NCBI GenBank assembly: GCA_004193205.1
Contig: RZUM01000005.1
Span: forward strand, 186,001 to 250,000
Length of the DNA stretch: 64,000 bases
DNA from: Gordonia sediminis
GTDB taxonomy: Bacteria > Actinomycetota > Actinomycetes > Mycobacteriales > Mycobacteriaceae
Direction: 5' to 3'
The notes under the pieces are model-generated. The model was not told where the DNA came from. It was given only the letters and a program-made list of their open reading frames with translations, and made no database searches. Every line of letters starts with the position of its first letter. Position 1 is the first letter of the stretch. This document shows positions 17,820 to 26,086 of this stretch, one piece after another. Made by a program: the position numbers and the translations under genes.

Positions 17820-18479
17820 ATGGCGCGACCGTCCAAGCCGCTGATCAGCCGCGAGGCCGCCGTTCAGGCGTCGATTGAGATCATCGACGCCGAAGGACTC
17901 GACGCATTCAGCCTGCCCCGGCTGGCCAAACATATGGGCGTACGCGCACCATCCCTGTACCACCACTTCTCCGACAAGAACGAGATCCTCACCGAGGTGG
18001 CGCGCTACATCGCGGGTACATCGGTGGCGCGTCCTCGACGCCGCCCAGGCCCCGACTGGCCGGAGTATTTTGTTGCACTGGCCCTGAATTTCCGGCAATC
18101 GATCCTTCGCCATCGGAATGCTGCTCCGATTCTGTTGCAGCATCTCCCGCGGGACCTGTTCGTGGCCACCTATGAGGAGACGGCGAAGTTCCTGCTCGAT
18201 TCAGGCGTGCCGGCAGAGTTGCACGTACGCATTCTCGACGGCATGGAGACACTCTCGATCGGCACCGTGCTGATGGAGGCGGTCCGCGGCACCAGCACCA
18301 AATCGACGATCTTCCCGAATGTGGATCGGTCGTCACAGCCACTGCTCGCAGAGGCACTGGCGTCCAATCCACTGACGCAGAAGCAACTGTTCGAGGAGAT
18401 GGTGCGCAGCTTCCTGCACGGCATCATCCGCGACCACGAGTTGGATAAGGGAGCAGATTCTCGGCTCGTTGCAGGATGA
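17820..18479 (+). CDS. TetR-family regulator, 219 aa
   Basis: TetR helix-turn-helix FSLPRLAKHMGVRAPSLYHHF at about residues 30-50, followed by SDKNEILTEVARYI. The C-terminal domain resembles the TetR_C-type ligand domain (ILRHRNAAPILLQHLPRDL). ATG 17820 follows AGGGAAAAGGTG. It is divergent from the SDR-ferredoxin-P450 operon and convergent with an acyl-CoA synthetase gene, so the P450 operon is its likely target. Confidence 0.85.
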   Translation: MARPSKPLISREAAVQASIEIIDAEGLDAFSLPRLAKHMGVRAPSLYHHFSDKNEILTEVARYIAGTSVARPRRRPGPDWPEYFVALALNFRQSILRHRNAAPILLQHLPRDLFVATYEETAKFLLDSGVPAELHVRILDGMETLSIGTVLMEAVRGTSTKSTIFPNVDRSSQPLLAEALASNPLTQKQLFEEMVRSFLHGIIRDHELDKGADSRLVAG

Positions 18480-18518
18480 AGGGATCTCCCGCCTTGGTTG
18501 TGATGTGTCAAGGCGATA

Positions 18519-18575
18519 CAAGTGACGCGCTATGTCGGACGTCGCAAGGCGACATGCGACATAGCGCGTCACTTG
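18519..18575. terminator. 19-bp perfect inverted repeat between convergent genes
   Basis: CAAGTGACGCGCTATGTCG (18519-18537) pairs perfectly with 18557-18575. Inside the 19-base loop, GTCGC-AAG-GCGAC forms a further 5-bp stem. It lies between the TetR gene and the acyl-CoA synthetase, which converge. It is therefore a strong candidate for a bidirectional terminator, although 19 exact pairs also fit a mobile palindromic repeat. Confidence 0.65.
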
Positions 18576-18614
18576 GTTGGGCTTCGATCCTTCGCGGCCC
18601 GCCGGCGAAGTCGG

Positions 18615-20132
18615 TCAGCGCACCTTGTCGAATCGGGTGTCCACGTCCTTGTACTCGTCGCGGATAACGGTCTTGGCGATCTTGCCGCTGGGCAGGCGCG
18701 GCAGCGGGTCCTGACGGAGCACTACGTAGCGCGGAACCTTGAAGTCCGCCAACACCTTTTCGCAGTGGCTGGTGATCATCGCCGCATCGACATCCTTCGA
18801 TGCGGTGACGATTGCCGCCGGGGTCTCGCCGAATCGGTCGTCGTGGGCGGCGATGACGGCCACCTCCTCGACTCCGTCGATCGCCATGATGGCCATCTCG
18901 AGTTCCACCGGCGAGATGTTGATGCCGCCCGAGATGATCAGGTCCTTGAGCCGATCGACGAACTTGACCCGGCCATCGGCGTCGATCTCTCCGAGATCAC
19001 CACTGTGCAACCAGCCATCGCGTAGTGCCTGGGCGGTGGACTCTTCGTCGTTCCAGTAGCCCGGCGTGACGAGGGGCCCGCGAACCACGATCTCGCCCTC
19101 CTCGCCGGGCGCGGCCCGGGTTCCGTCCTCGCGCATGACCGTGACCTCGGTGAAGATCGAGCCGGTGCCGCAGCGATCCGGGAACTCGAGAGCTTCCTCG
19201 GTCAGTGTCGCCGTGGCGACACCACCGGCCTCGGTCATGCCGTAGATCTGTCGCAGCATGACGCCCTTGTCGGCCCAGCGGCTCAGCAGTTGGGTCGGGA
19301 CGGCTGCGCCGCCGACGATGGCCGTCTTCAGCGACGACAGGTCGGCGTCGGCGAACTCCGGTGCCCGGGAGATCGCCTCGAAAATCAAAGGAACGCCGAA
19401 AAGCGCTTCCACCGAATGCTTTTCGAGAAGTCTGACGGCATTCGACGGCTCCAGGGTGGGCTCGACGACGAGTGTTCCGCCCAGCACCGTCGTGATCATC
19501 ACGCCATACACGAGACCTGGGGTGAAGCACAGTGGGAGGACCAATAGCGTAGTGGTTCCCGGGCGGAAACCTTCTTGGGTGAGGGTGTTCTCCAGCACGA
19601 TCGACAGCAGTGTCGCGTTGGTGAGGATGACGCCCTTCGACAGGCCCGTCGAGCCACTGGTGAAGATGATCGCCGTTGCTTCCTGGGGCTCGAGGTCGAT
19701 CCGGAAGTCGTCGACCGCGCCGTCACGCAGTGCCACGACGGTGTCGAAGTCGACGACGGTGAACGGCTCCCCCATGGCTTTGGTGTCGTCGGCCAGTTGC
19801 TCGAATCCGGGGGCGACGATCAGTACGGTTAGGCCCGCATCGTCGGCGATCTTGCGCAACTCGGCCGGCTTGTAGCGCGGATTCAAGGGAACCAGGACAC
19901 CGCCCGACTTGATGATCGCGTGGGCCGCGACGGGCCACTCCAGCGAGTTCGGGCCGAGCAGACCGACGCGGTCGCCGGGCTTCACACCCGTGTCCACCAG
20001 GGTGCGCGCGACGCGGCTGCTCCAGTCACGGACCTGTCTGTAGGTCAGCGAGTCCTCGCCGACGACGAGGGCGGTCCGGTCCCCCTTGGTGCGCGCCCAC
20101 CAATCCAGCGCGGCGCCGATCGTTGCGGTCAT
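18615..20132 (-). CDS. acyl-CoA synthetase (AMP-binding), 505 aa
   Basis: ANL ligase with FTSGSTGLSKG, YGMTEAGGVATATL, HSGDLGEIDADG, DRLKDLIISGG and PRLPSGKIAKTVIRDEY. ATG 20132 is the first methionine matching the family N-terminus (IGAALDWWARTKGDRTAL); longer frames read into the upstream intergenic region. It lies downstream of the GNAT and Rieske genes on the same strand with an 79-base gap. Probable role: activation of an acid in the Rieske-initiated pathway. Confidence 0.87.
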   Translation of the reverse strand: MTATIGAALDWWARTKGDRTALVVGEDSLTYRQVRDWSSRVARTLVDTGVKPGDRVGLLGPNSLEWPVAAHAIIKSGGVLVPLNPRYKPAELRKIADDAGLTVLIVAPGFEQLADDTKAMGEPFTVVDFDTVVALRDGAVDDFRIDLEPQEATAIIFTSGSTGLSKGVILTNATLLSIVLENTLTQEGFRPGTTTLLVLPLCFTPGLVYGVMITTVLGGTLVVEPTLEPSNAVRLLEKHSVEALFGVPLIFEAISRAPEFADADLSSLKTAIVGGAAVPTQLLSRWADKGVMLRQIYGMTEAGGVATATLTEEALEFPDRCGTGSIFTEVTVMREDGTRAAPGEEGEIVVRGPLVTPGYWNDEESTAQALRDGWLHSGDLGEIDADGRVKFVDRLKDLIISGGINISPVELEMAIMAIDGVEEVAVIAAHDDRFGETPAAIVTASKDVDAAMITSHCEKVLADFKVPRYVVLRQDPLPRLPSGKIAKTVIRDEYKDVDTRFDKVR

Positions 20133-20211
20133 CGGGAGTGTTCCTTTCGGGAAAGTTGTACAAGAAATGTGGTCTCGACGGACGTCCGCCCGAGCAGCGG
20201 TCGTCCCCTCG

Positions 20212-21150
20212 TCAGGACAGTTCGTAACGGATGTCGGTGCGATCGTGCTGGAATCCGGTGAGTCGGCAGACGGCGACCAGTTCGTCGGCAACAGATTCGA
20301 CGTAGACGATCACGGCCTCGAGTCCGGCGGCGCGCAGCGGTGCTGTGGTGCCAAGGATGAGACTCTTCATCTCGTCACGAGTACCGTTGCGGGTCAACAG
20401 GTATCGAATCGATCCGCACCGACCGAATTCCTCGGACGGCACCGGTGTCAGGTCGAGACCGACGAGTCCGTCGATCCGATCACCGGAGAACAGCCCGAGT
20501 ACCGGGCGCTCGTCACTGTCCGACGCGGCGATATCGCGACGGGCACGATCGATCGCCGGGGTCTGCGCGGCGCCGGTCCGGGTGATGTCGTCCAGGAAGG
20601 ACACAGCAGCCGTCTTGTGGGCAGCGGCGAGGTTCCGCACATCCGGTGCATTGTCAGCTCGTTCGATCTCTCGGATCAGCTTCCAGATCTGCTGGGTCCG
20701 TGGGACCAGGTTCCGGTCCGTGATCCGCCCCGACGCGGGGTGGTTGCCCCGCGCCCACGCGCGGATCTTGTGGATACCGCTCCCCAGCCATCCCTCGGCG
20801 GCCGAGACGTCGAGTCCGACCTGCTCGATCAGCAATGTCATGATCCCGATCGAGCGGAGGTCGGGCTCGATCACGACGGTCCCGTCGGCCCAGCCGTCGT
20901 CGCCGTCGACAAACCGGATCAACCCGGCGATTCGTTGCGGCTCTGGCGGCTCGTCGAGGGCGTGCGGGCGCGGCAGCATCCAGATGACGAGATGGCGAGT
21001 CCCAGAGTTGGCCATGGAGGCCACGACGTCGTCGAAGTCGATGCTGTTGTATTCGGGTTCGGCATCGTAGGCCGCCGCACGAGTCAGCAGGTCACGCAGT
21101 TCCGCGGATTCTGCATCGTCGAGCGACGTGCGCCACTCGTATTTGATCAT
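20212..21150 (-). CDS. tandem GNAT acetyltransferase-like protein, MshD-like, 312 aa
   Basis: The protein looks like two GNAT domains in tandem. The middle segment HKIRAWARGNHPASGRITDR resembles the mycothiol synthase (MshD) inter-domain region, and the first half has the VVIEPDLRSIGIMTLLIEQV acetyl-CoA binding strand-helix. MshD acetylates the cysteinyl precursor of mycothiol, but the true mshD is normally near phosphate genes, so this may be a paralogue with another substrate. I use ATG 21150, five bases after the Rieske stop; ATG 21171 would overlap it. Its place inside a Rieske/ligase operon is odd. Family fairly sure, function open. Confidence 0.6.
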   Translation of the reverse strand: MIKYEWRTSLDDAESAELRDLLTRAAAYDAEPEYNSIDFDDVVASMANSGTRHLVIWMLPRPHALDEPPEPQRIAGLIRFVDGDDGWADGTVVIEPDLRSIGIMTLLIEQVGLDVSAAEGWLGSGIHKIRAWARGNHPASGRITDRNLVPRTQQIWKLIREIERADNAPDVRNLAAAHKTAAVSFLDDITRTGAAQTPAIDRARRDIAASDSDERPVLGLFSGDRIDGLVGLDLTPVPSEEFGRCGSIRYLLTRNGTRDEMKSLILGTTAPLRAAGLEAVIVYVESVADELVAVCRLTGFQHDRTDIRYELS

Positions 21151-21154
21151 GATG

Positions 21155-22336
21155 TCACTGGTCGCCGGCACGCCCGGTCGCGACGAGGTTCTTGATCTCG
21201 CGACGGAAGACCTGGTTGGCGATCTCGTTGCGCCCCAGCATCATATCGCCGGCGTCGGCGCTACCCATGCCGCGCTGGGAATCGCGCAATAGTGGAAAGT
21301 CCTCGTTGTGCAGCACGGCGAGCAGGATTTCCCAGTTCTTGTTCCAGCGTCGTTCCCAATGCTCGGCATCCCACGGGCTGTCCTCGACGGAGGGCACCAT
21401 CAAACGCTGTTCCATCCGCGACTTGGTGGGGTCGGTCGGATGCGGCCGGAAGGTCAGCAGCTGGAAGTGATCCGGCTGGCGCAGCAGTGTGCTGTTGGGC
21501 AGCAGGAAGTGCGTCTCGGTGACGTACTTGTCCAGCGGCGTATCGCCGGGATCCTCTTCGAGGAAGCGGTCGATGGACTTGCGGGGAGCAATGAATCGGC
21601 AATGGCGGCCGAAGTCCTCGAAAGCCATCACGTTGGTGTGGATGATCTTGCCCGCGGTGTTCGGGTGCGCGTACTGGATGTGGTAGCCGTCCAGGAACGC
21701 GTCCTGCATGATCTTCCAGTTGGTCGGCTCGTCGAAACCGCCGGCGCGGTAGCAAACAAGCTTGTCCAGGTCGTATCCGGCGAGGATCTCGTCCATCTCC
21801 GGCCCGAGCCAGGCCGCGACGTCGATGGATGCCTTGGCATTGTCGACGACCCAGATGAAACCGTGGCGCTCCTCGCACGGCAGCTCGATCAGCCCGTGCT
21901 CCTTACGGTCGACCTCACCGAAGGTGTTGTCACGGGTGATGGTGCGCAACGAACCGTCCGGATCGTACGACCAGCGGTGGTACGCGCACGAGAAGATGCG
22001 GCAGCGACCCTTTTCCCGGTCCTCCAGCATGGCGCCGCGGTGACGGCAGAGGTTGACGAACGCCTTGACGCTGCCGTCTTTCTGCCGAACCACGATGATG
22101 TTGTTGCGCGGCATCTGCACGGTCATGAAGTCGTTCGCCTTGGCCAGTTCGGAGCCGTGCGCCACGATCGACGGCACTGCGCCGAAGACGTACTCACGCT
22201 CCTCGGTGGCCAGCACCGGATCGGTGAACTCATCGGGTTCGAACGCGATGACCTCGTCGAACTTGTCGGTGGTGTCGTTGCGCAGCAACTCCAGCGCGCG
22301 ACGGATTCGGTCCTGCCGGGGAAGTGATGTCGTCAT
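21155..22336 (-). CDS. Rieske non-heme iron oxygenase, alpha subunit, 393 aa
   Basis: Rieske ligands Cys97-x-His99 (LCRHRG) and Cys117-x2-His120 (CAYHRW); mononuclear iron motif Asp216-x2-His219-x4-His224 (DGYHIQYAH). GGAGG precedes ATG 22336. It parallels the oxygenase at 8692 in length and architecture, but the two differ substantially in sequence and probably in substrate. No beta subunit, ferredoxin or reductase is next to it. It heads a unit with the GNAT-like protein and an acyl-CoA synthetase. The substrate is probably cyclic, by family knowledge only. Confidence 0.88.
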   Translation of the reverse strand: MTTSLPRQDRIRRALELLRNDTTDKFDEVIAFEPDEFTDPVLATEEREYVFGAVPSIVAHGSELAKANDFMTVQMPRNNIIVVRQKDGSVKAFVNLCRHRGAMLEDREKGRCRIFSCAYHRWSYDPDGSLRTITRDNTFGEVDRKEHGLIELPCEERHGFIWVVDNAKASIDVAAWLGPEMDEILAGYDLDKLVCYRAGGFDEPTNWKIMQDAFLDGYHIQYAHPNTAGKIIHTNVMAFEDFGRHCRFIAPRKSIDRFLEEDPGDTPLDKYVTETHFLLPNSTLLRQPDHFQLLTFRPHPTDPTKSRMEQRLMVPSVEDSPWDAEHWERRWNKNWEILLAVLHNEDFPLLRDSQRGMGSADAGDMMLGRNEIANQVFRREIKNLVATGRAGDQ

Positions 22337-22397
22337 GGATGTCCTCCATCGTGGCTGAGAGTGCTCCGAATGGGCGCGGGTGCCGACCCGCTTGTCA

Positions 22398-22420
22398 TAA
22401 ACCTACATCAATAAGGTTTA
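22398..22420. promoter_or_regulatory. TAAACCT-N9-AGGTTTA operator candidate
   Basis: A perfect 7-bp inverted repeat with a 9-base spacer lies 62 bases upstream of the Rieske gene start (22336). The AT content is much higher than the surroundings. No regulator gene is adjacent, so the binding protein is unknown. Confidence 0.45.
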
Positions 22421-22470
22421 GGGGGCAAGGAGGTTTGCTGAGGGTTGGTCCGGAAGGGTCACGAGCTGCT

Positions 22471-22588
22471 GCTGGTCGAGTAGACGCGTGAGCGTGCGCA
22501 GGAGCGCATCGAGATCGCCTGTGCGAGAGGTGAGCTGGGGGGTCTCGATGCGCTCCCTCGCTAGCGCTCGGTCGCTTACTCGACCAGC
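22471..22588. repeat. palindromic intergenic element, TGGTCGAGTA family
   Basis: Outer arms are GCTGGTCGAGTA (22471-22482) and TACTCGACCAGC (22577-22588). Inner arms are GGAGCGCATCGAGA (22501-22514) and TCTCGATGCGCTCC (22543-22556). A partial extra copy, ACTCGACCAGCGAAG, stands at about 22627-22641. The 312-base gap 22337-22648 otherwise holds only the promoter side of the Rieske gene. Related sequence occurs at 48229-48475, so this is a dispersed repeat. Confidence 0.75.
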
Positions 22589-22648
22589 GAAGGACGAGGA
22601 GTGCCCTCACGCGGCGGACGAAGGCACTCGACCAGCGAAGAAGAAGTG

Positions 22649-24145
22649 CTACTCCGCAGCCGCCGGGGCCGGGAAATGCACGGTCTTGGTCTCGAAGAAC
22701 TCCTCGAGACCCTCGGCTCCGCCCTCGCGGCCGACGCCGGACTGCTTGTACCCACCAAACGGCAGGGTGAAATCGATGACCGAGGCATTCACATTGACCG
22801 TGCCGGTCCGAATCCGCTTGGCGATCTCGAAACCACGCTCGGGATCGGCGGTGAACACCGCGCCGGACAGGCCGTAGATCGAATCATTGGCAATCGCGAC
22901 CGCATCGTCCTCGTCCTCATAGGTGATGATCGAGATCACCGGCCCGAAGACCTCTTCCTGGGCGATCCGCATGTCGTTGCGGACGTTGTCGACGATGGTC
23001 GGTTCGATGAAGAAGCCCTGGTCGCTGCCGCGGCCGCCACCGTGCACGATCGTCGCGCCGTCGGCCTTCGCCGCCTCGATGTAGCCCTCCACGCGATCGC
23101 GCTGGCGTGCCGAGGTCAGCGGCCCGAGGAAGTTGGTGCCCTCCCACGGGTTGCCCATCGGGATCATGCCCAACGCGGCCTTGTAGGCGCCGACGACCTC
23201 GTCGTGACGGTTCTTCGACACCAACACCCGGGTCAGCGCGATGCAGGCCTGACCGGACTGCATGCAGCCACCCATCGGCAGGTTGGCCATGACGGTGGTG
23301 ATGTCGGCGTCGTCGAGGATGATCGCCGCCGACTTGCCGCCCAGTTCCAACGACACCTTGGCGACCCGGTCGGCCGCCAACGCCATGATCCGACGGCCGG
23401 TGGCCGTGCTGCCGGTGAAGGTGATGTGGTCGACCTCGGGGTTGGTGACCAGCGATTCCGAAGCGTCCCGATCGGCGACCACTACGCTCACGACGCCCTC
23501 CGGCAGGGCGCCTTCGGCGACCAACTCGGCAACCGCGTCGGCGAACACCGACGGCGAGAGCGGCGCCTCCGGCGAGGTCTTGAGCACCACCGAGCAACCC
23601 GCCGCCAGCGCCGGAATCACCTTGAACGCGATCGTCCCGATCGGGCCGTTCCACGGAATGATCACCGCCACCACACCGTTGGGCTCTTTGACGATGCGCG
23701 ACACGCCACCGTCGGCGCGCGAGCGCTCCTCGACGAGCTCGACTGCACGGGCCTCGGCAGCAACCGCCCGGAACAGGCCGAGGGTCATCTGCTGGGTCAT
23801 CGCGCTGACCGGCAGCGGCACACCGACTTCGAGAATGCCCAACGTGGTCAACTCATCGAGGCGGGTCTCGAGCTTGTCGGCGAGGCGATCGATGACGTCG
23901 GCACGTTCGGCGATCGGGGTGCCGGACCAGACGCCGGCGTCGAACGAGGTGCGCGCGGCCTGGACCGCACAGGCCATGTCCTCGACGGTGGCGGCACGCA
24001 CGCGCGCGGCGGGCCGCTCCGACCACGAATCGATGACATCGATCCACTCGTCACCGGTGGAATCCACCCATTTTCCGCCGATGAATACCTGGTCGCGGTC
24101 ACCGATCGTTGCCAGACGGTCGACTGATGCTTCTGCTGTTGTCAT
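22649..24145 (-). CDS. aldehyde dehydrogenase, 498 aa
   Basis: NAD(P)-dependent ALDH superfamily: IIPWNGPIGTIAFKVIPALA, FTGSTATGRRI (Rossmann glycine), the general-base glutamate in LELGGKSA, and the nucleophile cysteine in GQACIALTRVLV. The C-terminus has the usual PFGGYKQSGVGRE. ATG 24145 follows AAGGAG at a rather long spacing. It could oxidise an aldehyde released in the P450/SDR or Rieske pathways, or imidazole acetaldehyde, for which no dedicated enzyme lies in the histamine-like block. It stands alone on the minus strand. Confidence 0.88.
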   Translation of the reverse strand: MTTAEASVDRLATIGDRDQVFIGGKWVDSTGDEWIDVIDSWSERPAARVRAATVEDMACAVQAARTSFDAGVWSGTPIAERADVIDRLADKLETRLDELTTLGILEVGVPLPVSAMTQQMTLGLFRAVAAEARAVELVEERSRADGGVSRIVKEPNGVVAVIIPWNGPIGTIAFKVIPALAAGCSVVLKTSPEAPLSPSVFADAVAELVAEGALPEGVVSVVVADRDASESLVTNPEVDHITFTGSTATGRRIMALAADRVAKVSLELGGKSAAIILDDADITTVMANLPMGGCMQSGQACIALTRVLVSKNRHDEVVGAYKAALGMIPMGNPWEGTNFLGPLTSARQRDRVEGYIEAAKADGATIVHGGGRGSDQGFFIEPTIVDNVRNDMRIAQEEVFGPVISIITYEDEDDAVAIANDSIYGLSGAVFTADPERGFEIAKRIRTGTVNVNASVIDFTLPFGGYKQSGVGREGGAEGLEEFFETKTVHFPAPAAAE

Positions 24146-24349
24146 CTCGGGAGATTCTCCTTGACATTCTTGGACACCGGAACAGATCCGGCGTTTGGTT
24201 CTGAGATCACGCCACCGAGGCGGCATGACGGCCGATTCGATACTGCCAGGCAAGCTGTGAGCCGCATCACCACTATCCTAAAGGCTGTAGATCAAACTCG
24301 TCAACAACTGACACAATTCGTATTTTGTATCGATGCCGAGGGAGCGCGC
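24146..24349. promoter_or_regulatory. upstream region of the aldehyde dehydrogenase gene
   Basis: This 204-base gap separates the thiolase-like gene's end from the aldehyde dehydrogenase start. An AT-richer stretch at about 24270-24335 probably holds the promoter. No clear palindrome or other gene is visible. Confidence 0.3.
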
Positions 24350-25834
24350 TCAGGACAGGTCGCGGAGGTCTCCGTCCGCCCCGACGACGACTTTCGCCCC
24401 ACCGATCTCGCTGGTCGTCAAAGCCGCCAAGTGCGCCTCATCGCTCGTACCGGCCATCGTTCGGGCGCCCCCGGGTTCCCGAACCGCGAGCAATCCCCGC
24501 TCGGGTGTGCCGTCTCGCCCATACACGACGGTCCATGACTCGACGGTGCCCGTGCCCTCATATTCCTGCAACGCGGGCACCGTGGGTTGGGCATCAACCT
24601 CGGCCTGGACGTCGTCGTGACGGAACGCGACGGCGGGCGGTTCCGTCGCGTAGATCGCGATCGAGTGCTTGGTGAGGTAGCCGCCGTTGGCGGTCACCAT
24701 CCCGACCGAGCCAGGATTCTCGCGCAGTCGTGTGGCCATGGTGGCAATCGCGTGCGTGCTGTAGTTGTTCCACGGACCGCCGGCGAATGTCAGGCCACCG
24801 GTGACGGTCAACGCGCGATCGGGGTCGTCCACGGCCACACCGAGTTCATCGGCCGCGATCTGCACCGCAGACGGGAAGCACGAATAGATGTCCACGAGGT
24901 CGACCTCCTCGATCCTCAGACCTGAGTGTTCGAGCACGCGGGCGCCGGCGACTCGAATCGCCGGGCTGGCATCGAAGCGCCCGCGTTCGGCGATGTCGTA
25001 GGTGTCGTGCGCATCGACCGCCGCCTGCGGAAACACCCACTTGTCGCGTGGAATACCCAGGCGCCCAGCAGCTTCCACCGAACACAGGATGACCGCCGCG
25101 CCTTGCTCGACCATGTTGTTGGAGTTCATCAACTTGGTGTACGGCCAGCTGATCCATCGGTTGTCCGGGCCGGGATCGGCGATCTCTTCCGGTGTGTAGG
25201 CGCGCTGGGTCCACGCGTATGGATTCTGAGCGGCGATTTCGCTGAAGCGCGACCAGATCCCGCCGACATGGTCGCGATGGTCGGTAACCGACCGGCCCGC
25301 GGATAGCCGTAGCGCTTGCTCGAACAACGGGTAGACGTAGGCGGGGCGGTCGAGTCCGATGCGTTTCTGTCCGTCGAAGACCATCGGCACATTGGGCACC
25401 GCGAGTTCGGCTGCGGGGACCGCATCGTCCTGCACGGTCCACCCCGGCCGTTCCCCCGCCGCGCGCAGCTTCATGCGGGTCCGCCACGATTCGGCTCCTC
25501 CGACGAGGACCACCTCGGCGCGTCCCGAGGCAATGTCCGCGGCAGCCTGCGCAACGAGTGTCTGCGGCGAGTTACCGCCGTCGCCTGTGTACGCTGTGTG
25601 CCGGACGTCTGCGCCGAGCCGTTCGCCCACGAGTAGTCCGGGATCGCGATACTTCCACGAAAGCATCCGGACGAGGCGGATCGAATCGATCGCCTCGACG
25701 ACACCCCGCCCGGTCGACTCCTCGGCCGCCCTGCGGGCCGCGGCGGCGATCAGATCCACCGGCTCGATGCCGCCGTCGCGGTTGTTGATCTGGCCGCCGC
25801 CGACAAGGACGGGCGTTCGGGGGTCGAGCGTCAT
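24350..25834 (-). CDS. thiolase-like protein, TLP1/SCP-x-like, 494 aa
   Basis: Thiolase fold: TPVLVGGGQ at the N-terminus, VVLVGGAES, DIYSCFPSAVQIAADELG, TVTGGLTFAGGPWNNYSTH and MVTANGGYLTKHS. The C-terminal ~100 residues form the extra domain of mycobacterial thiolase-like proteins type 1. The segment that holds the nucleophilic Cys in true thiolases reads TGDGGNSPQTLV, with no cysteine. Direct thiolysis is therefore unlikely; a CoA-ester binding or other C-C bond role is possible. GAGGA before ATG 25834 decides the start over ATG 25858. It is divergent from the acyl-CoA dehydrogenase gene. Confidence 0.8.
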   Translation of the reverse strand: MTLDPRTPVLVGGGQINNRDGGIEPVDLIAAAARRAAEESTGRGVVEAIDSIRLVRMLSWKYRDPGLLVGERLGADVRHTAYTGDGGNSPQTLVAQAAADIASGRAEVVLVGGAESWRTRMKLRAAGERPGWTVQDDAVPAAELAVPNVPMVFDGQKRIGLDRPAYVYPLFEQALRLSAGRSVTDHRDHVGGIWSRFSEIAAQNPYAWTQRAYTPEEIADPGPDNRWISWPYTKLMNSNNMVEQGAAVILCSVEAAGRLGIPRDKWVFPQAAVDAHDTYDIAERGRFDASPAIRVAGARVLEHSGLRIEEVDLVDIYSCFPSAVQIAADELGVAVDDPDRALTVTGGLTFAGGPWNNYSTHAIATMATRLRENPGSVGMVTANGGYLTKHSIAIYATEPPAVAFRHDDVQAEVDAQPTVPALQEYEGTGTVESWTVVYGRDGTPERGLLAVREPGGARTMAGTSDEAHLAALTTSEIGGAKVVVGADGDLRDLS

Positions 25835-25888
25835 CGGATTCCTCACCTCAGTGGACATCGCCGGGATGCGAACAAAGTACCTAATTAT

Positions 25889-26020
25889 GTTAGATAAATC
25901 TATGCGCTCGCCGGCACCGAACGACGATCTGCGCCGGCGAGCCGGCCCACAACCGCCCGGGTCCAGCCCGACGAGGGCATTGCGGACATGCAGATGATAA
26001 CCTATCGTCATTAGATATAT
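25889..26020. promoter_or_regulatory. divergent promoter region with TTAGAT words
   Basis: The 252-base region between the thiolase-like gene and the acyl-CoA dehydrogenase holds ATTATGTTAGATAAATC (about 25884-25900) and CATTAGATATATCC (26009-26022). Similar words occur at 8467, 17661 (reverse) and 29121. They may be shared regulator sites, or only -10 promoter hexamers. Confidence 0.35.
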
Positions 26021-26086
26021 CCTCCGGTCCGTTCGCCATGTCGGCGGGCCCACTGATCCCGCCCGACCCCATCCACAGGAGATCCC

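Noticed and set aside
22601-24127. Long open reading frame antisense to the aldehyde dehydrogenase
   Set aside because: Arginine- and histidine-rich translation with no family motifs, a product of high-GC third positions in the real gene. The same applies to many long antisense frames in the window, for example 44609-46015 and 61990-63618.
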